Source: Candidatus Woesearchaeota archaeon
GTDB taxonomy: Archaea; Nanobdellota; Nanobdellia; Woesearchaeales; ARS49
Assembly: GCA_016215315.1 (NCBI GenBank)
Contig: JACRKG010000012.1
Span: 1-35,915, forward strand
Direction: 5' to 3'
DNA: 35,915 nt
The number at the start of each line of letters is the position of its first letter. The stretch's first letter is position 1. Of this stretch, positions 6,998-14,757 are shown piece by piece. A program made the translations under genes and the position numbers. The notes under the pieces were generated by a model that saw only the letters and a list, made by a program, of their open reading frames with translations, was not told where the DNA came from and searched no databases.

Positions 6998-7693
6998 TTA
7001 TGGACGAAAATCATATTCTATCAATTCTTCAACATTATAGTTTCCGCCTTCACGAATAATTACGGCGCCTACACCAATTACTTCTTGAGCTTCATTAATT
7101 GTTTGATAAATGGCCACTTGTTTATTTTGATCTGGTTGCAATATTATCGTTTCAAGCATTGCATAATCATTATCCCATTCTACGTCATGAAATATTTCTA
7201 TAGCTTCTTTAGGTCTTATCATGTCTAAATCGCTAAAATTAACTCTAACTAATGGAGAAATTATGTATTTTGCTTCCTTGTTCACAGTTGGATTTTTCAA
7301 AGCACCTAATGCCGTACTAATGCTATCTTCAACGATTTGCTTAGTTATGCACAACAAAATATTATTGCATTTATCTGCAGGTTTTTTTTCTGAGCACTGT
7401 AAGAAATCAATTGGATCATTCACTACATCAACAAGTTTACTCTCAATCATAAAATAACCCATTTCTTCTTCTGAAGATAATTTATACTTGGGAGTTTCTT
7501 TTTTTGGTTGTGTTGTTCCTTTTTCTGCCCGATAATTAATAATTGTTCTAAAACTATTTGCTAATCTGTGATCTAAATCAATTTTTTCTTCTTTTGGTCT
7601 TTGAAAGAATCCTTTAAAATCCCATTCGCCCGCTTTTTTATCTTTTTGAACAGGTCTTTTATCTCCCTCATAAAACTTATCTAAAGCAGCCAT
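6998..7693 (-). CDS. Unknown soluble protein
   Basis: I do not recognise a family. The start is ATG 7693, not the upstream GTG 7699, because AAGGAG lies five bases ahead of it. The 231-residue product begins with a charged, probably disordered region of about 75 residues containing several KK and PK segments. A compact domain follows with helix-forming segments (YFMIESKLVDVVND, ITKQIVEDSISTALGAL) and a beta-rich end (YAMLETIILQPD, VIGVGAVIIREGGNYNVEELIEYDF). Cysteines in CSEKKPADKC might form a pair. No membrane segment is visible. Confidence 0.7.
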   Translation of the reverse strand: MAALDKFYEGDKRPVQKDKKAGEWDFKGFFQRPKEEKIDLDHRLANSFRTIINYRAEKGTTQPKKETPKYKLSSEEEMGYFMIESKLVDVVNDPIDFLQCSEKKPADKCNNILLCITKQIVEDSISTALGALKNPTVNKEAKYIISPLVRVNFSDLDMIRPKEAIEIFHDVEWDNDYAMLETIILQPDQNKQVAIYQTINEAQEVIGVGAVIIREGGNYNVEELIEYDFRP

Positions 7694-7760
7694 AAACACT
7701 CCTTATTTTCAGACTTTATAAAAATTATTGAAGTAGAAAAGAAAAAAGAAAAAAATAAAA

Positions 7761-8765
7761 CTATTCCGAAATAGTTTTAATTAATTTGCTCAAAACAACA
7801 TAAGGTTCTATGTTTGCACAAGGACGTCTATCCTCCAAATATCCTTTACCTTCCAAGTCCACTTTCCAAGGAATTCTTATACTTGCTCCCCGGTCAGAAA
7901 CACCACATCTGAATTCCGTGTACGGACAAGTTTCATGTTTTCCAGTTAATCTCAACTCAATTCCGTCACCATAAACTGCTATGTGTTCTTTATGGTGCTC
8001 TTTTAATTTTTCGAGAACTTCTTCGAACGCTTTGCTACTTTTCATCATTTCTTTAGTTGAAAAGTTTGTGTGCGCTCCTGCGCCATTCCAATCTCCTTTC
8101 ATAGGTTTAGCTGCTAACGAAACAGTTATTCCATAATCTTCACCAATTCTTGCCATTAAATATCTTGCAATAATTAAGTCATCAGCGACTTTTAATGGAT
8201 CTCCCGGACCAATTTGGTATTCTGATTGTCCCGGCATTACTTCCCAATTTACTCCATCAAATAATAAGTCTGTTTCTAAACATGCGTCAATGTGTTTCTC
8301 AACTAGTTTTCTTCCAAAAATTTTGTCTGCACCAACACCACAATAGTACGGTCCTTGAGGTTTTGGTTCTCCGCCAAGTTCAGCCCATGCTAAAGGAACC
8401 TCTCCTTTGAATAAAGTATATTCTTGCTCAATACCAAACTTGAATCCTTTATCGCCATATTTCTCAACTAACTCTCTCAAAAATGCTCTGTTATTTGAAG
8501 AATGCATCTTACCATTAGGAAGTTCTACTTCGTTTAGAACTAGAATACTATCTCCTCCTCTTACAGGGTCTTTGTAAAATCGTACAGGTCTTAAAACACA
8601 ATCTGAAGAATGACCTTCTGCTTGATTAGTACTGCTTCCATCGAAACCCCAGACAGGCACATCTGCAAGTCTTTCTACTGGTTTGTCTAAAATTTTTGTT
8701 TTACTTCTTAGTTGCGGTGTTTTGTTACCGTCCAACCAAATATATTCTGCTTTAATTTTTACCAT
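7761..8765 (-). CDS. glnA: Glutamine synthetase, type II (eukaryote-like GSII)
   Basis: The enzyme makes glutamine from glutamate, ammonia and ATP. At 334 residues it has the GSII length (about 350), well below the roughly 440-470 of the type I enzymes usual in archaea. GSII markers are present: VWGFDGSSTNQAEGHSSD (residues 38-55), the metal-binding KFGIEQEYTLF, the NWEVMPGQSEYQIGP segment, and GAGAHTNFS of the ATP site. The start is ATG 8765. A TATA box (8851-8860) and a 16-bp inverted repeat lie upstream, and a divergent Lrp/AsnC gene suggests nitrogen-responsive control. A type II enzyme in an archaeon points to lateral transfer. Confidence 0.93.
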   Translation of the reverse strand: MVKIKAEYIWLDGNKTPQLRSKTKILDKPVERLADVPVWGFDGSSTNQAEGHSSDCVLRPVRFYKDPVRGGDSILVLNEVELPNGKMHSSNNRAFLRELVEKYGDKGFKFGIEQEYTLFKGEVPLAWAELGGEPKPQGPYYCGVGADKIFGRKLVEKHIDACLETDLLFDGVNWEVMPGQSEYQIGPGDPLKVADDLIIARYLMARIGEDYGITVSLAAKPMKGDWNGAGAHTNFSTKEMMKSSKAFEEVLEKLKEHHKEHIAVYGDGIELRLTGKHETCPYTEFRCGVSDRGASIRIPWKVDLEGKGYLEDRRPCANIEPYVVLSKLIKTISE

Positions 8766-8780
8766 TTAATTCACCTCAAT

Positions 8781-8833
8781 GTGGTTTATGGTTTGTTGTA
8801 ATTCTAAACCTAGAACTACAAACCATAAACCAC
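8781..8833 (-). promoter_or_regulatory. Perfect 16-bp inverted repeat in the glutamine synthetase leader
   Basis: GTGGTTTATGGTTTGT (8781-8796) is the exact reverse complement of 8818-8833. Inside it TTCTA/TAGAA (8802-8806 and 8811-8815) extends the hairpin. The minus-strand TATA box at 8851-8860 would place the transcription start near 8830, so the hairpin would form at the very 5' end of the glnA message, about 15 bases before the start codon. It could be an mRNA stability or translation control element, or a palindromic operator. A small transposable repeat is also possible. Confidence 0.65.
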
Positions 8834-8850
8834 TATAAAAGTATGAAACA

Positions 8851-8860
8851 TATATAAATA
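8851..8860 (-). promoter_or_regulatory. TATA box for glutamine synthetase
   Basis: Read on the minus strand as TATTTATATA. Expected initiation about 25 bases on falls at the outer edge of the inverted repeat. Confidence 0.5.
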
Positions 8861-8904
8861 TTTTCGAGTTCCTTCTAAACAAAATAGCTTAAAAAGACAA
8901 AAGA

Positions 8905-8950
8905 TTTAAATATTTGTTTAACTAACTTAGTTTTTCGTAAGAAAAACTAA
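8905..8950 (+). promoter_or_regulatory. TATA box and perfect 10-bp inverted repeat at the Lrp gene
   Basis: TTTAAATA (8905-8912) is a TATA-like box. TTAGTTTTTC (8927-8936) and GAAAAACTAA (8941-8950) form a perfect inverted repeat around GTAA, covering the expected start of transcription and ending four bases before the ATG. Lrp/AsnC proteins bind palindromes and commonly regulate themselves, so this is a candidate autoregulatory operator. Confidence 0.5.
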
Positions 8951-8954
8951 ACAA

Positions 8955-9398
8955 ATGATTGATGAAACAGATAAGAAAATTTTGAATGTTTTGCTCGATG
9001 ATTCTAGATTATCTTATAGAGAAATAGGAAAAAAGGTTGGCGTTAGTGTTGCAACAGTAATGCATAGAGTCAATAGGCTTGAAGAAGAAAAAGTGATTAA
9101 AAAATATACAACTGTGCTAGATTACGAAAAATTAGGTTATGATGTTGAAATCACAATTCACATGAAGATTGGTAAAGGAAAATTAATAGAGTTAGAAAAT
9201 AAAATTGCTAAAGCAAAGAATGTTTTTGCTGTTTATGATGTTACTGGAAAATCTGATGCAATAGTTATTGCACGTTTTAAGAATCGTAGAAGTATGGATA
9301 ATTTTTTGAAACATATACAAACGTATGATTTTGTTGAAAGAACCGAGACTAGTTTGATACTTAACACAATTAAGGAAGAGTCTCCAAAAATTGATTAA
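8955..9398 (+). CDS. Lrp/AsnC family transcriptional regulator
   Basis: The 147-residue protein has the standard two-domain form. An N-terminal helix-turn-helix covers residues 2-50 (IDETDKKILNVLLDDSR, YREIGKKVGVSVATVMHRV), followed by the linker strand VIKKYTTVLDYEKLG and a C-terminal RAM/ligand-binding domain with AVYDVTGKSDAIVIARF. Such regulators sense amino acids. The divergent gene is glutamine synthetase, separated by 189 bases that contain two strong inverted repeats. I infer control of glnA and of itself, with glutamine or a related metabolite as possible ligand. The ligand is not determined by sequence. Confidence 0.9.
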   Translation: MIDETDKKILNVLLDDSRLSYREIGKKVGVSVATVMHRVNRLEEEKVIKKYTTVLDYEKLGYDVEITIHMKIGKGKLIELENKIAKAKNVFAVYDVTGKSDAIVIARFKNRRSMDNFLKHIQTYDFVERTETSLILNTIKEESPKID

Positions 9399-9461
9399 TT
9401 TTCAATACTTCTAGTCTGAAAAAGACAAAAAAATAAAAACAAAGACCTTTTTAGAGCAGTT

Positions 9462-9785
9462 ATGATTGATTTTGAGCATAATTCGGATGTGTTAAAAAAA
9501 CTCCAAGGAAAAAAAGTAGTGATAGGAAGACAAAAAGAAAAAGAGTACAACATAGGCACATTATTGAAAGTTGAAGAAAATTCTGTTGCGATCAATGTTG
9601 AATTTGTAGTTAACAAAAACATAACTAATCATTTATACTGGTTAGCCACCGGATGGAAAAAATACGAAGTAAAAGTTCAGGACTTAAAAAGCAGAAGTCC
9701 ACAATTAGTCACATTTCATAATTTAAATGATTATTTTATAGAACCGTTCAATAGACAAGACGTGTATGATTTAATGAAAAGGTGA
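9462..9785 (+). CDS. Small unknown protein
   Basis: A 107-residue soluble protein with no family I recognise. The first half reads like a small beta-barrel (KKVVIGRQKEKEYNIGTLLKV, SVAINVEFVV), reminiscent of an Sm- or SH3-like fold, but this is only an impression. The second half contains a Tyr/Trp-rich segment (YWLATGWKKYEVKV). It ends three bases before the lipoprotein gene at 9789, suggesting a three-gene unit up to 11127. Confidence 0.6.
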   Translation: MIDFEHNSDVLKKLQGKKVVIGRQKEKEYNIGTLLKVEENSVAINVEFVVNKNITNHLYWLATGWKKYEVKVQDLKSRSPQLVTFHNLNDYFIEPFNRQDVYDLMKR

Positions 9786-9788
9786 ATT

Positions 9789-10136
9789 ATGAAAAAGATA
9801 GCAACTATTTGCGCATTAATTTTAAGCCTTAACTCAACTTCTTGCATCTCCAATAAACAACCAGTCCCGCAAAATCTTCCTCAAAAAGAATTGGTTGACT
9901 TAAATAACGGCTACACAACTGAAAGAGAAGCCTTAAGATTGGTATATCAAGAAGCAGAAAAACTAGTAGGCAAAGAAGTCAAAACAAATAATGGATTATA
10001 CTTAGTCAATAATAGAAAAGAGGCAATATACAGGTTATGCCAAATTACTGATGGAATATTTTGGTATCAAGATCCAGACCACAATATTAGTTTAGAAGAA
10101 ATAAAACAATATATTTACAGAGGGGAAAGCAATTAA
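9789..10136 (+). CDS. Small lipoprotein of unknown function
   Basis: The 115-residue product starts with MKKIATICALILSL and a lipobox-like STSC (Cys19), so it is probably exported and lipidated. The mature region is charged and helical (REALRLVYQEAEKLVG) followed by a short aromatic segment (GIFWYQDPD). No family is recognised. Its last codons overlap the next gene if that gene starts at ATT 10132. Confidence 0.65.
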   Translation: MKKIATICALILSLNSTSCISNKQPVPQNLPQKELVDLNNGYTTEREALRLVYQEAEKLVGKEVKTNNGLYLVNNRKEAIYRLCQITDGIFWYQDPDHNISLEEIKQYIYRGESN

Positions 10137-11127
10137 TAAACTAGGAACTCTAGCAGCAACATTATTATTTTCAGGAGTAGTTTTAGCAAATCCTGTTGGA
10201 CAAGAAAAACAATTACTACATCCATTAGATTTGCAAACTGTTGTTGATCAAGGAGTTGAAGTTAATACAGAAGTTTCTGCTAAAGCTCACAAGTTAGCAA
10301 ATTATGTTTTTGAAAGGCCTATCAAAAATTCTTTTCACATTGTTGATGGAGGAGTGGTTGGTACTTTTGCAGTAGTTAACATAGATGAAAAAGAATATTT
10401 CTTAAATGTTTTTGATCATCAAAACACAAATAATGCAAAAGATACTTTAGAGCTTCGTTCTGAAACTCTCAAAAATGATGGGTCGCTTGAAAGTGAAGTC
10501 ATAATCCGAGATACTGGGCTAGATGGTAACGCAGATTATGCTTTCGCACGTTCTAGAAGTGAAAATAAAGAATTTTTTCAAGCAGAATACATAAATCTTC
10601 TAGATAAACTAATTACATTTTATGAAGAGAACACTTCGGAAGATGATGAATGGTCCAGTCAATATTCTGCAGCAAGAGCAAAAAAACTTAAAAATTTTTT
10701 AGCAACTAGTGAAAAAGGAGAAAGAGACATAGAAAAAAACGAAAATTATACTAGCGGAAAAGTAAAATTTGTACACAACAACAAAGGATATGAAATTTAT
10801 TTTTTCAGTTGCAATGAAAATCATACTGCTGAACGTACAGATCTTCTGAGCATCACAGTTTATTCTTTAGAAAATGGTGTAGGCAGATATTTGAACTTAA
10901 GAGACTATGCTGCGCTCGGCAGAGTTTTATTAGGCGAATCTATTTTTTATAAAACAAAAGGCAAAGAAGAACTTTTGCCTGATTTTGCAACAATAAACGA
11001 AAGCGATTACATACAAGAAACTAATTATGACTCGGCATTTGAAGAAACTAGAAAAGAAAAAGACTTTCTCCAAGTAGAGTATGATAAAGTTCTGGATGAA
11101 CTTATTGAGTTTTATGAGAGCAAATAA
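10132..11127 (+). CDS. Exported protein that appears to start at AUU
   Basis: From the first ordinary start (TTG 10231) the product has no signal peptide. The same frame is open upstream and encodes a textbook signal: residues NKLGTLAATLLFSGVVLA followed by NPVG, with a VLA cleavage site. No ATG, GTG or TTG begins it. ATT at 10132 does, six bases after an AGAGGGG Shine-Dalgarno (10119-10125), and overlaps the previous stop. The mature protein (about 310 residues) has no family I recognise. Its two halves each end in a similar helix (YINLLDKLITFYEE and YDKVLDELIEFYES), suggesting an internal duplication. The alternative is a mutated or misassembled ATG. Confidence 0.65.
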   Translation: MNKLGTLAATLLFSGVVLANPVGQEKQLLHPLDLQTVVDQGVEVNTEVSAKAHKLANYVFERPIKNSFHIVDGGVVGTFAVVNIDEKEYFLNVFDHQNTNNAKDTLELRSETLKNDGSLESEVIIRDTGLDGNADYAFARSRSENKEFFQAEYINLLDKLITFYEENTSEDDEWSSQYSAARAKKLKNFLATSEKGERDIEKNENYTSGKVKFVHNNKGYEIYFFSCNENHTAERTDLLSITVYSLENGVGRYLNLRDYAALGRVLLGESIFYKTKGKEELLPDFATINESDYIQETNYDSAFEETRKEKDFLQVEYDKVLDELIEFYESK

Positions 11128-11149
11128 GAACTAATTTTTTAGCTCTATT

Positions 11150-11368
11150 TCATAATTCATCTGGTTGCGAAACTGCTAAGCCCCAAATACTTCTGTAATG
11201 ATTTTCTCGCGCTATAAGATAATCGGTTTTATCTGCGATTTTTTCACCGCGTTTCTGGGCGTTTTCTAAATCATTTCTAGCAAAAATATATACTTGTTGC
11301 CCTAATTCTTTTTTTACAGTGGGACATTGTACAAGTGCCTCCAAGAGTGAATTTTGATCAATTGTCAT
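11150..11368 (-). CDS. Small unknown protein
   Basis: A 72-residue soluble, charged protein. GGAGG lies seven bases before the ATG, which supports a real gene. The sequence is largely helical (SLLEALVQCPTVKKEL, RNDLENAQKRGEKIAD) and ends in SIWGLAVSQPDEL. No family is recognised. It is divergent from the LhgO-like gene, sharing a 165-base intergenic region that contains a 12-bp palindrome. Confidence 0.6.
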   Translation of the reverse strand: MTIDQNSLLEALVQCPTVKKELGQQVYIFARNDLENAQKRGEKIADKTDYLIARENHYRSIWGLAVSQPDEL

Positions 11369-11434
11369 TTATTTACCTCCAATAATAATCTGAAAAAGAG
11401 TGTAAATTTTTAAATCTAATTGTGTATTATCTTG

Positions 11435-11478
11435 AATTTTTCAGCTTTAGCTGAAAAATTACGAAAGGTTTATATATT
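11435..11478 (+). promoter_or_regulatory. Perfect 12-bp inverted repeat and TATA box for the LhgO-like gene
   Basis: AATTTTTCAGCT (11435-11446) is the exact reverse complement of 11449-11460, with TT between. Nine bases later comes TTTATATATT (11469-11478), a strong TATA box whose start site would fall near 11500. The palindrome sits where archaeal activators or repressors bind, just upstream of the TATA/BRE, and between two divergent genes. It could regulate both. Confidence 0.5.
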
Positions 11479-11533
11479 AGTGTGTCTTTTACACTATTAA
11501 GAAGGCCTGAATAAGGCTTTTGGAGGAATTAAA

Positions 11534-12757
11534 ATGGACAAAATCGACATAACAATCATCGGCGGGGGAGTAACAGGTTTAGCTTCAGCATTATACTTAA
11601 CAGAAAAGTATCCCGACAAAACAATAATGCTAGTAGAAAAAAATGCATTCTTAGGTGACGAACAATCTGGAAGAAATTCAGGAATAAGACACTCAAGCAT
11701 TCAATACAAACCAGGAAGTTTGAAAGCAAAATTCTGCGTCGAAGGAAACAGATTAATCACAGAATTCTGCAAAAAATATGACGTACCTTATGCGGACACA
11801 GGAAAATTAACTGTAGCTGTGACACCTGAAGAAGTTGCAAAATTAGATTATTATTACAACAGAGCAGTGCAAAACGGAGCTCCAGGAGTTAGAAAATTAA
11901 CTGGCGAAGAAGTAAAAGAATTTGAACCAAATGTCAAATGTTTAGCAGCAGTTTACACTCCAAGCACAGGAATAGTTGATGGAGCAACGTATATTAAAAC
12001 AATGAAGAATTTGTTAGGCAATACTGAAGCGATAGTTTTTGATCATACAAAAGTGCTCGGTGTAAAATCTCAAGAAGATGGATTAGTTGTTAAAGTAAAC
12101 CAAGCTGGAGAAGAATATGAATTCTTAAGCGATGTAGTTGTTAATGCAGCAGGATTATTTGCCGATGAAATAACTAGAATGGTCAATCCAGATTTCCATT
12201 ACAAAATAAAACCTTTAAGAGGAGAATTCATGAAATTCAACAAGAATAGAAGACCTGAATTATTCATGAAAGGAATGCCAGTTTATCCTGTACCTAGACC
12301 AATTCCTGGAGGAATGCTTGATGAACATGGCGAACCTAAAACAACTTCAGGAACACACTTAACACCTTGCTTTGATTTGGATGCAAGCGGCAAAGCAGTA
12401 ATAAGTAATTTTGTTCACGTCGGTCCTTACCAAGTACCAATAAACAACAAAAGCGATTATGAAAGCAACAGAGCTCCACCAGAAGTATTCGTTAAAGACT
12501 TGCAAAAATATTTCCCAGGATTAAAAGTTGAAGATTTAGAACAAGAATTTACGGGAATACAAACAAAAATAGAAGGCTTTGATGACTGGATTCTCGAAAG
12601 AGATAAAAAATACAGCAATTTCATAACTGCAATAATCGATTCCCCAGGATTCACTGCATCACAAGCAGTAGGAAAACACATAAGCGAATTAGTGGAACAA
12701 ATTTATGCAGAAAAGAAAGAAGGAATTGAAGCAGTTGTAGGAGCATTAGGAAAATAA
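11534..12757 (+). CDS. lhgO: FAD-dependent L-2-hydroxyglutarate oxidase-like protein
   Basis: The 407-residue protein is a DAO-superfamily flavoprotein. It has the FAD-binding GGGVTG (residues 10-15), an Arg-rich segment SGRNSGIRHSSIQY typical of LhgO/L2HGDH, the VNAAGLFADEI block of the second FAD contact, and a C-terminal IDSPGFTASQAVGKHI motif. LhgO oxidises L-2-hydroxyglutarate to 2-oxoglutarate. The close relative glycerol-3-phosphate dehydrogenase is the main alternative, but the NSGIRHSS and SPGFTAS blocks favour LhgO. A TTGGAGG Shine-Dalgarno precedes the ATG. Producing 2-oxoglutarate could link it to the glutamine pathway upstream, though they are not co-transcribed. Confidence 0.8.
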   Translation: MDKIDITIIGGGVTGLASALYLTEKYPDKTIMLVEKNAFLGDEQSGRNSGIRHSSIQYKPGSLKAKFCVEGNRLITEFCKKYDVPYADTGKLTVAVTPEEVAKLDYYYNRAVQNGAPGVRKLTGEEVKEFEPNVKCLAAVYTPSTGIVDGATYIKTMKNLLGNTEAIVFDHTKVLGVKSQEDGLVVKVNQAGEEYEFLSDVVVNAAGLFADEITRMVNPDFHYKIKPLRGEFMKFNKNRRPELFMKGMPVYPVPRPIPGGMLDEHGEPKTTSGTHLTPCFDLDASGKAVISNFVHVGPYQVPINNKSDYESNRAPPEVFVKDLQKYFPGLKVEDLEQEFTGIQTKIEGFDDWILERDKKYSNFITAIIDSPGFTASQAVGKHISELVEQIYAEKKEGIEAVVGALGK

Positions 12758-12764
12758 GAAAAAT

Positions 12765-13076
12765 ATGTGGAGGTTGATTAAAATCGAATCAGATTTAGAC
12801 AAAAAAATAAAATCTTACCTTGATAGAGCAGAAAAACAAAATCTTGAAAAATACCTGCCTGAAGAAGTTGGACATTGGATAATAATTACCGGGGAAAGCA
12901 GAGATTCTGACAGGCACCCTTTGGAAGAAGTCCTTTACGGAAAATTCATTGATGCAATTGCATACGCAGTTCAGCGCAATGAGTTTTATACTGATCGAGT
13001 CCTACCACAAATTTACGATCCTGGCAATTCGTCTAGTGGAATGGTTAAAAAAATACATATTACAAAATTAACTTAA
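12765..13076 (+). CDS. Small unknown protein
   Basis: A 103-residue soluble protein seven bases after the LhgO-like gene, so probably co-transcribed. No family is recognised. Two helices with charged residues (KIKSYLDRAEKQNLEKYL and DAIAYAVQRNEFYTD) surround HWIIITGESRD. The start is uncertain: ATG 12765 has no clear Shine-Dalgarno, and a GGAGG lies inside the first codons, so translation might begin a few codons later at a non-ATG codon. Confidence 0.5.
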   Translation: MWRLIKIESDLDKKIKSYLDRAEKQNLEKYLPEEVGHWIIITGESRDSDRHPLEEVLYGKFIDAIAYAVQRNEFYTDRVLPQIYDPGNSSSGMVKKIHITKLT

Positions 13077-13224
13077 CATAGATCAAAGGACTAAAAGCAT
13101 ACCTAGTTAACAATTCAAATTTGTTTCAATTAATTTTCTAAATAATACTTGCCTGTCAAAGCAAGATTATTTGAATCAGAAAAATATTGAATAAACAACT
13201 GAGGGCAACTAGTCTGCATTTTTT

Positions 13225-14406
13225 TTATTTTTCAGGTTTAGGATATGTCAAATATAGTATCATTGCAAATACAATTGTTGTTATTCCTACAAACAAATAC
13301 ATTTTGGCGATGGAAAATAAATCTGTTAATCTACTCAAAACAAACGTACCTATAATTCCAAATACATTAATGGAGAAACTTTGTACAGATAAAACAGTAG
13401 CACGATGACTTGAGACGGTGTGTTTTTGAGCATAATTATTTGTAACTGGATAAAATAAACCTCTCCCAAAATAGTTTATGATAATAAAGATTAATCCAAA
13501 CCAGAAATGTATAAAACTCAAAACAATAAAACAAACTGAATGAATTGTGGCAATTAAGAACAACGTCTTTTTTTCACCTATCTTGTCAAGTATTTTATGT
13601 GCATTCCAATACACCAAGGCTTCAAATCCCCAGATTAATGCAAAAAGCAAACCCAATAATTTTACATCATATCCTAAACTCACAAGAGATGGTTGGACAA
13701 TAAAGATTTGATATCCAAACATTGCAGCAATTAAAGATGAGAATAGGATAATCCATTTAATTTGAGTGTGATTTTTTGCATATTTCACGCCATCAATAAT
13801 CTTGATATAATGTGATTTTAATGAATATCTTTCTTTTGCTCTGCTCGGTTCAGTCATTAGCAAGAATGATACTCCTGCGAGAAAGAACACAAAGCCTCCA
13901 ACATAGTATGGAAATGAAATATTTTGAGTATATAAATAGACTCCAACAAATCCTCCAATAACGCTACCGATAGAAAATAAACTATTTGCTCTTCCATCAA
14001 TTTTTGGATAAATTTCCTCTTTTTTCAACTCTTTTAATGTATCATATATCAAAGCATTATCTGCTCCTGAATAGAGTGTTTCACCAAGACCATAAATTGC
14101 CATTAATAACAGAACAATAGAATAGTTTCCTGTAAATCCAACTAAAAAGACAGATAACCCGACAATAGTATATCCAAAGAATACGCTATATTTTCTACCA
14201 ATTAGATCAGCAAAAGCACCCGATGGAATTTCAAACAGTAACACAACGAAGGCAAAAATAATATCGGTAATCCCAATTTGTGAATAATTGAATCCTCTTG
14301 CTAAAAGATAGATAGTCCAAATCGTTGCGGGAATCCATAATCCTCTAAGGAATTTATACAGATAAAATTTCCAAATATTATGTTCTAGAGCCTTGAAATC
14401 ATTCAT
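13225..14406 (-). CDS. Major facilitator superfamily transporter
   Basis: The protein has about twelve hydrophobic segments and the MFS loop 2-3 signature (GAFADLIGRKYSVFFG). A Gly-rich helix (GSVIGGFVGVYLY) and a second half with GEKKTLFLIATIHSV complete the pattern. Substrate is unknown; these resemble drug- or metabolite-efflux MFS proteins. I chose ATG 14406 (393 residues) over an upstream start at 14496 because a TATA box (14426-14436) lies about 25 bases ahead of it. The message would be leaderless, and the upstream 30 residues contain no family sequence. Confidence 0.88.
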   Translation of the reverse strand: MNDFKALEHNIWKFYLYKFLRGLWIPATIWTIYLLARGFNYSQIGITDIIFAFVVLLFEIPSGAFADLIGRKYSVFFGYTIVGLSVFLVGFTGNYSIVLLLMAIYGLGETLYSGADNALIYDTLKELKKEEIYPKIDGRANSLFSIGSVIGGFVGVYLYTQNISFPYYVGGFVFFLAGVSFLLMTEPSRAKERYSLKSHYIKIIDGVKYAKNHTQIKWIILFSSLIAAMFGYQIFIVQPSLVSLGYDVKLLGLLFALIWGFEALVYWNAHKILDKIGEKKTLFLIATIHSVCFIVLSFIHFWFGLIFIIINYFGRGLFYPVTNNYAQKHTVSSHRATVLSVQSFSINVFGIIGTFVLSRLTDLFSIAKMYLFVGITTIVFAMILYLTYPKPEK

Positions 14407-14425
14407 TTGTATAGTATTCTCCAAA

Positions 14426-14436
14426 TTATATATAAA
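14426..14436 (-). promoter_or_regulatory. TATA box for the MFS transporter
   Basis: Read on the minus strand as TTTATATATAA. Initiation about 22-26 bases downstream coincides with the ATG at 14406, which decides the start in favour of a leaderless transcript. Confidence 0.55.
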
Positions 14437-14505
14437 CATTCTTAAAAAAATTATTATTTTTTTATTTTTCAAAAATGGGCAGTATCCTTTGCTCAAAATA
14501 CTTGA

Positions 14506-14706
14506 TTTCTTCAGAAAAATTTTAAAGATTACGCCAATAAAAAAGATGGCATAAATTTCTGGTTTGCCAGAGCCTTACAAAATCTTCTTGAGTATGATGA
14601 TTGGCGAAATTTTCTGAATGTAATCGAAAAAGCAAAGATTGCTTGCAAGAATTCAGGTCACGACGTGGGTGATCATTTCGTCGAGGTCAACAAAACGACA
14701 TCATAA
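14506..14706 (+). pseudogene. Fragment of a DinD / BRO-N-type protein
   Basis: An open stretch without a start codon encodes NKKDGINFWFARALQNLL, then EYDDWRNFLNVIEKAKIACK, then NSGHDVGDHFVEVNKT and a TAA. This is the N-terminal domain pattern of DinD-type damage-inducible proteins (WxARxLQ.LLEYxxWRNF, ACKNSG, DHFVEVNK). A complete protein would be several times longer. The stop follows just where the family continues, so this is a truncated remnant. The intergenic stretch it occupies (14407-14757) holds nothing else I can identify. Confidence 0.65.
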
Positions 14707-14757
14707 GAAAAGGTTAAAATGAAAGTGTTACATATCATTCATCAAATAAGTGTTAAA

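Noticed and set aside
10231..10233. TTG start for the exported protein
   Set aside because: It would discard a well-formed signal peptide encoded in the same frame directly upstream.
12774..12776. TTG as the start of the gene at 12765
   Set aside because: It follows GGAGG with no spacing, so it cannot use that Shine-Dalgarno; ATG 12765 was kept with low certainty.
14407..14496. N-terminal extension of the MFS transporter
   Set aside because: The TATA box at 14426-14436 lies inside it and predicts initiation at ATG 14406; the extension has no family sequence.
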